46,450 nt of DNA from Myxococcota bacterium (GTDB lineage: Bacteria > Myxococcota_A > Bradymonadia > UBA7976 > UBA1532): the NCBI GenBank assembly GCA_963169045.1, contig CAUJDF010000061.1:1-46450 (forward strand). Direction: 5' to 3'. This document shows, one piece after another, positions 41,062 to 46,450 of this stretch. Under the pieces are notes generated by a model, which did no database searches, was not told where the DNA came from, and saw nothing but the letters and a program-made list of their open reading frames with translations. The position numbers and the translations under genes are program-made. Position 1 is the first letter of the stretch, and each line of letters starts with the position of its first letter.

Positions 41062-44000
41062 ATGCAAGCCGGAGCCACCGCGGGGGATTCGGGGTCTCAG
41101 GAGCAGCCGCAGGAGAGCATCCCGTCGCAGATGGGCCGCAAGGCCCGGGCGGCGGTCGATGACGCTCATGCGCAGGCGTACAAGCACCTCGCCGGCCTCG
41201 AAGAGAAGGTCAACGGGGTCATCGATCAGGCGCAGGAGAAGCTGAACGCCTTCGTCGACACCGTCGACACGACGAAGCGCAAGGTCATCGCCGGTCTCGA
41301 CACCGCGATCGGCGCGGTCGAGACGCCGCTGCTCGCGCTGGCGCCGGTCCTGCGGGAGACGGCGAACGCCGGCCTCGAAGCCGCGTTCTCGGCGGCCTCG
41401 AGCATCCCCCAGATGGTGGCCGACCAGGTCGAGGCGGTGAAGAACCCGCTCGTCGAGCAGGTCAAGACGCAGACCGAGGCCATCGCCAAGGCCGCGCAGG
41501 AGCAGATCAAGAGCGTCGAGGGCACCATCACCTCGACGAAAGATCAGCTCCTCGAGGCCGCCGACAGCCAGATCTCGTCGCTCTCCGAGCACGTCGACAC
41601 GCTGGCGGCCACGATCCCCGAGAAGCTCCAGCTCGTCATCGACGCGGTCAAGAAGCAGTTCGAGACGGCCTACGCCGGCAAGCCGCTCTACGACGAGATG
41701 GCCAAGGAGCTCGACAAGGCCCTCTCCGAGCTCAAGGCCAGCGGCGAGAAGCTCCTCAAGGAGAGCATCGAGAAGGCGAAGGAGACGATCACCCAGGTCA
41801 AGGACCAGGCGATCGCCGCCGTCAACTCGACGTTCGACGAGCTCTTCAACGCGCTCAAGGCGCTGCCCGAGCAGGTCTCGGCCACCGTCAAGGGCGTGGT
41901 GACGAAGATCGACACCGCCGTCGAAGAGACCCTGCAGCAGGCCAAGATCCTCGCGCAGGACCTGATGGCCGACCTGAAGGGCCGGCTCGACGGCGCCGTC
42001 GAGCTCATCAGCGGCACCGTCAAGAAGATCATCGACGACGGCTTCGCGCTCATCCGCGAGGCGCGCGCCGCCCTCGTCGGCTCGATCAACCGTCTGATCG
42101 AGCTCGTGCGCAGCTTCTGCCAGGGCACCCTCGACAAGGTGAAGGGCGCCTTCGATCAGATGTTCAACTCGAGCAAGGACTCGCTCGAGATCGGCTTCAC
42201 GAAGGTCGGCGAGGGCATCACCCTCGCCGTCGACGACCTCGGCAACGAGCTCAACCAGCAGATCAGCAAGACGCAGGACCAGATGGTCCGCGAGGCCGAG
42301 AAGCAGGGCCGCGAGCTCAAGCAGATGGGCGACCAGGCCTTCGCCGAGGCCGAGCAGAAGTTCGTCGCCGACGGATACAAAGAAGACACCTCGGTCATCC
42401 CCGACATCCGCGCCAAGGGCGAGGAGGCCATCGGGAAGATCGAGACGGCGATGAAGCAGTCGGCCGAGAAGCTCAAGGCCGACATGGAGATGCAGGTCAA
42501 GGTCTACGGGCCGAAGTTCGAGATGCAGGCCAAAGTGCTGGTCGGCGTCGCGCAGGCTTCGGTCCTCAAGGTCGTGCAGATCGCGCTGACCCTCGGGCCG
42601 CAGATCGCGATGGACATCGCGAAGAAGGCCAAGGAGTTCGGCGACGAGTTCCAGTCGATCGGCGACCAGATCAACTCGCTCGTCAACGAGAAGGGCAAGG
42701 GCTACATCGACTCCTGCGAGAGCGGGATCAAGAAGGTCATCGAGGACGTCAAGGAGTCCGCGGTGGGCTTCGTCGACGGCGCCAAGGCCCAGGTCGAGAA
42801 GCTGATCAAGGACACGACCGAGCGCTTCAAGGGCATGGCGTCGGCGGTCGAGAACGACGTCAACGGCCTGGTGAGCGGCGTCGTGACGATGGTGACCGAC
42901 ACGGCGAAGAACGCCGAGTCGCGGTTCACCAAGCTCTACGAGGACACCAAGGCCTCCGTCGAGAGCTCGATCAAGGAGATCGAAGAGGCGGTGAACACGT
43001 TCGCCGCCGAGGCCGAAGAGACCGTCCGGGAAGCGATCGAGGCCGCGAAGAACATCGCGCTCAAGCTCCTCGACGAGCTCAAGCGGATGGCGATCGACCA
43101 GATCAAGGCGCTCGTCCTCAAGTTCATCGACGAGCTCGTGCGCCGCTACAAGCCGCGCCTCGACGCCGGCCTCGCCGATCTGATCGGCCGCGACGACAAG
43201 TGGCAGCAGCTGCTGTTGCAGATCGAGCTCGAGATCCAGAAGAGCGAGACGAGCCAGGTCGACGTCGCGGTGCTCATCGCCACGAAGAAGGCCGAGCTGA
43301 ACGCGGCGAAGATCGAGTTCGAGAAGGCGAACGAGGGCGTCCTGCACAAGGTCGCGGAAGACGGCCCCCTCGGCCCGATCGTCAAGCAGTACTTCGGCCT
43401 CAGCGACGAGCCGAAGGACTACCTGCGCATCTGGAACCACCCGAAGAACAAGGACTTCCCCGACGCCGAGAGCCCGCGCAACCAGGCGATCCCGGAGGCG
43501 CTGAAGGCCAAGCGGGCCAATCCGCAGTACATGTTCGGCGTCCGCGAGAAGGGGCAGGACGCGTTCGTCCTCAAGGGCGACCAGATCCGGTTCGAGACGA
43601 ACTCGCCCGACATCCTGCCGCCCATGATCGAAGAGCTGCAGCGCATCGCGAAGGCGATGCAGGACCACCTCGAGGTCAAGGTCTTCACGATCCAGGGCTA
43701 CGCCGACCTGCGCTCGACGACCTACCCGGGCGGCAACGACAAGCTGTCGGCCGACCGCGCCGAGAGCGTCAAGACCGCGCTGGTCGACTTCGGCGTTCCG
43801 GCCGAGCGTCTGCTGACAAAGGGCATGGGCGCCACCGACCAGTTCGCGGCCGGTGACAACGACGACGCGTGGAAGGAGAACCGCCGCGTCGAGTTCGAGA
43901 TCACCGAGAAGAACCCCGGCTTCGAGGACTGGAAGGCCGACGAGATCTGGATCTTCGACCTGGCGACCCTCGAGAAGTGGACGCTGGTCATCAAGACGCT

Positions 44001-46450
44001 CGAGGCGGAGCTCCTCAAGCTGCAGGTCCAGATCACGAAGCCGCACCACTCCACCGTCCTGCAGTTCCAGATCATGCTGAACACGCAGATCGGGGAGCTC
44101 GGCGGCGTCACCGGCTGCCTCAAGCAGCTGTTCGACGAGATCCTGAAGACGGGCGAGGCCGAGCTGAAGGCCCTGCTCGACAAGACCAAGACCGAGCTCG
44201 AGGCGTACGCCAAGGACAAGGGCCTCTCGCCCGAGGACCAGAAGAAGAAGCTCATCGCGCTGCGCGACGAGATCGCGACCGGGCTCCGGGCGCACGTCGA
44301 CAACATGCGCAAGGGGCTCGTCGAGAAGCACCGCCTGCAGCTCGAAGAGGCGATCAAGGGCTTCGACGAGGCCAAGCTGACGCTCGACGGCTACATCGAG
44401 CAGCTCGAGGCGCTGATCACCGAGGCGTCCGATCCGAAGGAGATCCTCGACCGGCTGAAGGACGCGCTGCTCCCCGAGATCAAGGAGTACGCGCTGCAGC
44501 TGCTCGAGAAGCTGCTCGAGTGCTACAGCGAGCGCGTCAAGAACGCGCTGCCGGTGTTCGACGAGGTCTTGAAGCTCATCACCGACGCGCTCGAGGGCAA
44601 GAACGTCTCGGGGCCGGTGCTCGAGTTCCTCAAGACCAACCTGCTGCCGAAGCTCGAGGCCAAGGCCAACGAGGTCATCGCCGCCGTCGAGCAGAAGACG
44701 GGGCAGAACCTCGGCGGCGCCAAGGAGGCGGTCGCCAAGGGCAAGGAGCAGGCGCTCGAGGCCGCGGCCGACGTCCTGCAGAAGGCCGACGCCAAGATCG
44801 CGTTCGTGAAGGGCACGATCGAGAACAAGGCCGGCGAGCTGAAGGAAGCGGCGAAGCAGGCGATCACACAGGGCGTCAAGGACGTCCAGGCGGCGGCGTC
44901 GGCGGAGCTCAATCCGCAGGCGAAGCTGGCGGCGGCGTCGAGCGAGCTGACGACGCAGTTCGCCCAGCAGATGGAGGAGGCCAAGGCCGCCGGCACCAAG
45001 TTCGGCGACGCGGCCACGAACGCCCAGAAAGGCCTCGGCGAGACGAGCGAGAAGGCCGGCGAGGGCGCCAAGCAGGCGAACCAGGCGGTCGCCGCCGACT
45101 CCGGCGAGATGGCCAAGGCCGGCGACATGTCGTCGGTGATGGCCGAGGCCAGCGCCGCCCTCGAAGAGACGCAGAAGGAGGCCGTCAAGGCGGTCGAGAA
45201 GGCCGGCGAAGAGGCCAAGCAGGGCATGAAGGAGGCCAAGGCCGCGGCGGGCACCGGCGAGGAAGGCAAGGCCGGTGACGAGGCGGCGGCCGGCGGCGAG
45301 CAGGCCGGCGAAGGCGGCGGCGAGGCCGGCGAAGGCGGCGGCGAGGCCGGTGCCGGTGAGGAGGCCGCCGCCGAGCAGGCGGCCGACGGTGGTACGCCGC
45401 AGGCGCCCGACGCCTCGGCGGCGGACCAGGCCGCGGACGCCGGTGGCGACGCCCAGCAGCCCGAGATCCCCGGTGAAGAGGAGGACGAGAAGCCCGAAGC
45501 GCCCGAGATCCCCGGCGGCGAGGAGAAGGGCGAGGACGGCGGCAAGCCCGCGACGCCCGAGATCCCCGGCGGCGAGGAGAAGGGCGAGGACGGCGGCAAG
45601 CCCGCGTCGCCCGCGATCCCCGGCGGCGAGGAGCAGGCGGCCGACGGCGGCACGCCGAAGGCGCCCTCGGTGCCCGGCGGTGACGAGAAGAAGGACGAGC
45701 AGGGCAAGCAGCCGCAGACCCCGTCCGTCGGTGGTCAGCAGCCCGCCGGTGGTCAGCAGCAGGGCCAGCAGCCCGCCGGTGGTCAGCAGCAGCAGGGTCA
45801 GCAGCCCGCCGGTGGTCAGCAGCAGGGCCAGCGGCAGCAGGGCCAGCAGCCCGCGGGTGGCCAGCAGGGCCAGCAGCAGCAGGGCCAGCAGCCCGCGGGT
45901 GGCCAGCAGGCCCAGCAGCAGCAGGGCCAGCAGCGCCCCGCCGGCGGTCAGCCCCAGGGCGGCGCCGGCGGTGCGGGCGGCGCCCCGGCCGGCGGTCAGC
46001 CCCAGGGCGGTGCGGGCGGCGCTCCCGCCGGCGGTCAGCCCCAGGGCGGCGCCGGCGGTGCGGGCGGCGCTCCGGCCGGCGGTCAGCCCAAGGGCGGCGC
46101 CGGTGGAGCCGGCGGTGCTCCGGCCGGCGGTCAGCCCCAGGGCGGCGCCGGTGGAGCCGGCGGTGCTCCGGCCGGCGGTCAGCCCCAGGGCGGCGCCGGC
46201 GGCGCGGGCGGCGCTCCGGCCGGCGGTCTGCCCCAGGGCGGCGCCGGCGGCGCTCCGGCCGGCGGTCAGCCCCAGGGCGGCGCCGGCGGCGCTCCGGCCG
46301 GCGGTCAGCCCAAGGGCGGCGCCGGTGGAGCCGGCGGTGCTCCGGCCGGCGGTCAGCCCCAGGGCGGCGCCGGCGGTGCTCCGGCCGGCGGTGCGCCGGC
46401 CGGCGGACAGCCCCAGGGCGGCGCCGGCGGGGCGGGCGCCGCTCCGGCCG
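41062..46450 (+). CDS. Giant helical protein with an internal OmpA-like domain (C-terminus outside window)
   Basis: The frame is open from an ATG at 41062, after a strong GGGGGAG site, to the right edge: at least 1796 codons. There is no signal peptide. Residues about 25-830 are long amphipathic helices, resembling tape-measure or apolipoprotein-like coils. Residues about 836-951 are an OmpA-like peptidoglycan-binding domain: a strand ending in RFETNSP, then GYAD, then N-x2-LSADRAESV, then ENRRVEF. The Asp of GYAD and the Arg of LSADRA correspond to the residues that bind diaminopimelate in OmpA. A second helical part follows to about 1395, then an acidic linker with PEIPGGEE repeats and Gln/Gly/Ala repeats. 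I do not recognise the family. How a protein without a signal would meet peptidoglycan is unexplained. Confidence 0.85.
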   Translation, partial: MQAGATAGDSGSQEQPQESIPSQMGRKARAAVDDAHAQAYKHLAGLEEKVNGVIDQAQEKLNAFVDTVDTTKRKVIAGLDTAIGAVETPLLALAPVLRETANAGLEAAFSAASSIPQMVADQVEAVKNPLVEQVKTQTEAIAKAAQEQIKSVEGTITSTKDQLLEAADSQISSLSEHVDTLAATIPEKLQLVIDAVKKQFETAYAGKPLYDEMAKELDKALSELKASGEKLLKESIEKAKETITQVKDQAIAAVNSTFDELFNALKALPEQVSATVKGVVTKIDTAVEETLQQAKILAQDLMADLKGRLDGAVELISGTVKKIIDDGFALIREARAALVGSINRLIELVRSFCQGTLDKVKGAFDQMFNSSKDSLEIGFTKVGEGITLAVDDLGNELNQQISKTQDQMVREAEKQGRELKQMGDQAFAEAEQKFVADGYKEDTSVIPDIRAKGEEAIGKIETAMKQSAEKLKADMEMQVKVYGPKFEMQAKVLVGVAQASVLKVVQIALTLGPQIAMDIAKKAKEFGDEFQSIGDQINSLVNEKGKGYIDSCESGIKKVIEDVKESAVGFVDGAKAQVEKLIKDTTERFKGMASAVENDVNGLVSGVVTMVTDTAKNAESRFTKLYEDTKASVESSIKEIEEAVNTFAAEAEETVREAIEAAKNIALKLLDELKRMAIDQIKALVLKFIDELVRRYKPRLDAGLADLIGRDDKWQQLLLQIELEIQKSETSQVDVAVLIATKKAELNAAKIEFEKANEGVLHKVAEDGPLGPIVKQYFGLSDEPKDYLRIWNHPKNKDFPDAESPRNQAIPEALKAKRANPQYMFGVREKGQDAFVLKGDQIRFETNSPDILPPMIEELQRIAKAMQDHLEVKVFTIQGYADLRSTTYPGGNDKLSADRAESVKTALVDFGVPAERLLTKGMGATDQFAAGDNDDAWKENRRVEFEITEKNPGFEDWKADEIWIFDLATLEKWTLVIKTLEAELLKLQVQITKPHHSTVLQFQIMLNTQIGELGGVTGCLKQLFDEILKTGEAELKALLDKTKTELEAYAKDKGLSPEDQKKKLIALRDEIATGLRAHVDNMRKGLVEKHRLQLEEAIKGFDEAKLTLDGYIEQLEALITEASDPKEILDRLKDALLPEIKEYALQLLEKLLECYSERVKNALPVFDEVLKLITDALEGKNVSGPVLEFLKTNLLPKLEAKANEVIAAVEQKTGQNLGGAKEAVAKGKEQALEAAADVLQKADAKIAFVKGTIENKAGELKEAAKQAITQGVKDVQAAASAELNPQAKLAAASSELTTQFAQQMEEAKAAGTKFGDAATNAQKGLGETSEKAGEGAKQANQAVAADSGEMAKAGDMSSVMAEASAALEETQKEAVKAVEKAGEEAKQGMKEAKAAAGTGEEGKAGDEAAAGGEQAGEGGGEAGEGGGEAGAGEEAAAEQAADGGTPQAPDASAADQAADAGGDAQQPEIPGEEEDEKPEAPEIPGGEEKGEDGGKPATPEIPGGEEKGEDGGKPASPAIPGGEEQAADGGTPKAPSVPGGDEKKDEQGKQPQTPSVGGQQPAGGQQQGQQPAGGQQQQGQQPAGGQQQGQRQQGQQPAGGQQGQQQQGQQPAGGQQAQQQQGQQRPAGGQPQGGAGGAGGAPAGGQPQGGAGGAPAGGQPQGGAGGAGGAPAGGQPKGGAGGAGGAPAGGQPQGGAGGAGGAPAGGQPQGGAGGAGGAPAGGLPQGGAGGAPAGGQPQGGAGGAPAGGQPKGGAGGAGGAPAGGQPQGGAGGAPAGGAPAGGQPQGGAGGAGAAPA
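45736..46450 (+). repeat. In-frame Gln/Gly then Gly/Ala/Pro repeats
   Basis: From 45736 to about 45935 the giant protein carries QQPAGGQQQGQQ-like units. From there to the right edge it carries about ten PAGGQPQGGAGGAGGA-like units (usually 16 residues, 48 bases; some shortened). The frame is kept throughout and the array continues beyond the window. Such sequences are disordered and often act as spacers or sticky surface tails. Confidence 0.9.

Overview
The window is high-G+C, densely coded bacterial DNA. Lipoprotein signals, MopE-type Cys/Asp repeats, Cys-rich repeats of the type common in myxobacteria, and zinc-ribbon plus GYF domains resembling myxobacterial GltJ all point to a member of the Myxococcota (Polyangia-like). 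This is inferred from protein style; no rRNA or tRNA gene was seen.

Left part (1-21879, minus strand): a nearly complete type VI secretion (T6SS) operon, in transcription order tssJ, tssK, tssL, tssM, tssA, tssB, tssC, hcp, tssE, tssF, tssG, clpV. It ends with a very large zinc-ribbon/GYF protein whose C-terminus lies beyond the left edge. Most genes overlap or nearly touch, so they probably form one transcription unit. A good sigma-54 promoter and a good sigma-70 promoter stand in tandem before tssJ. Between tssC and hcp there is a perfect 12-bp-stem hairpin. No vgrG, PAAR or clear effector gene is present. TssM is unusual: it lacks the N-terminal membrane hairpin and has an altered P-loop.

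Middle part (22141-30524, plus strand): divergent from the T6SS operon is a two-gene unit. The first gene is a paralogue of the T6SS lipoprotein TssJ that carries two extra C-terminal membrane segments. The second encodes a 2527-residue Cys-rich secreted protein (probable lipoprotein) with nine MopE-like metal-binding motifs and a long array of disulfide-type repeats. The shared ancestry of the two TssJ-like proteins, one on each side of a single promoter region, ties this envelope module to the secretion system.

Right part (30525-46450): two non-coding stretches carry an abutting inverted repeat and an array of about 44-bp tandem repeats around a small helical protein. Upstream of these on the minus strand lie a 546-residue HEAT-like lipoprotein and a 2320-residue lipoprotein made of pentapeptide repeats, which contains a two-fold duplicated supermodule with conserved Cys inserts. 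Divergent from that pair is a gene of at least 1796 codons for a giant helical protein. It has an OmpA-like peptidoglycan-binding domain in its middle and Gln/Gly/Ala repeats at its C-terminal end, and it runs off the right edge.

Overall the window looks like a T6SS locus beside an array of giant envelope proteins. Whether these are accessory parts, substrates or unrelated neighbours cannot be settled from the sequence alone.
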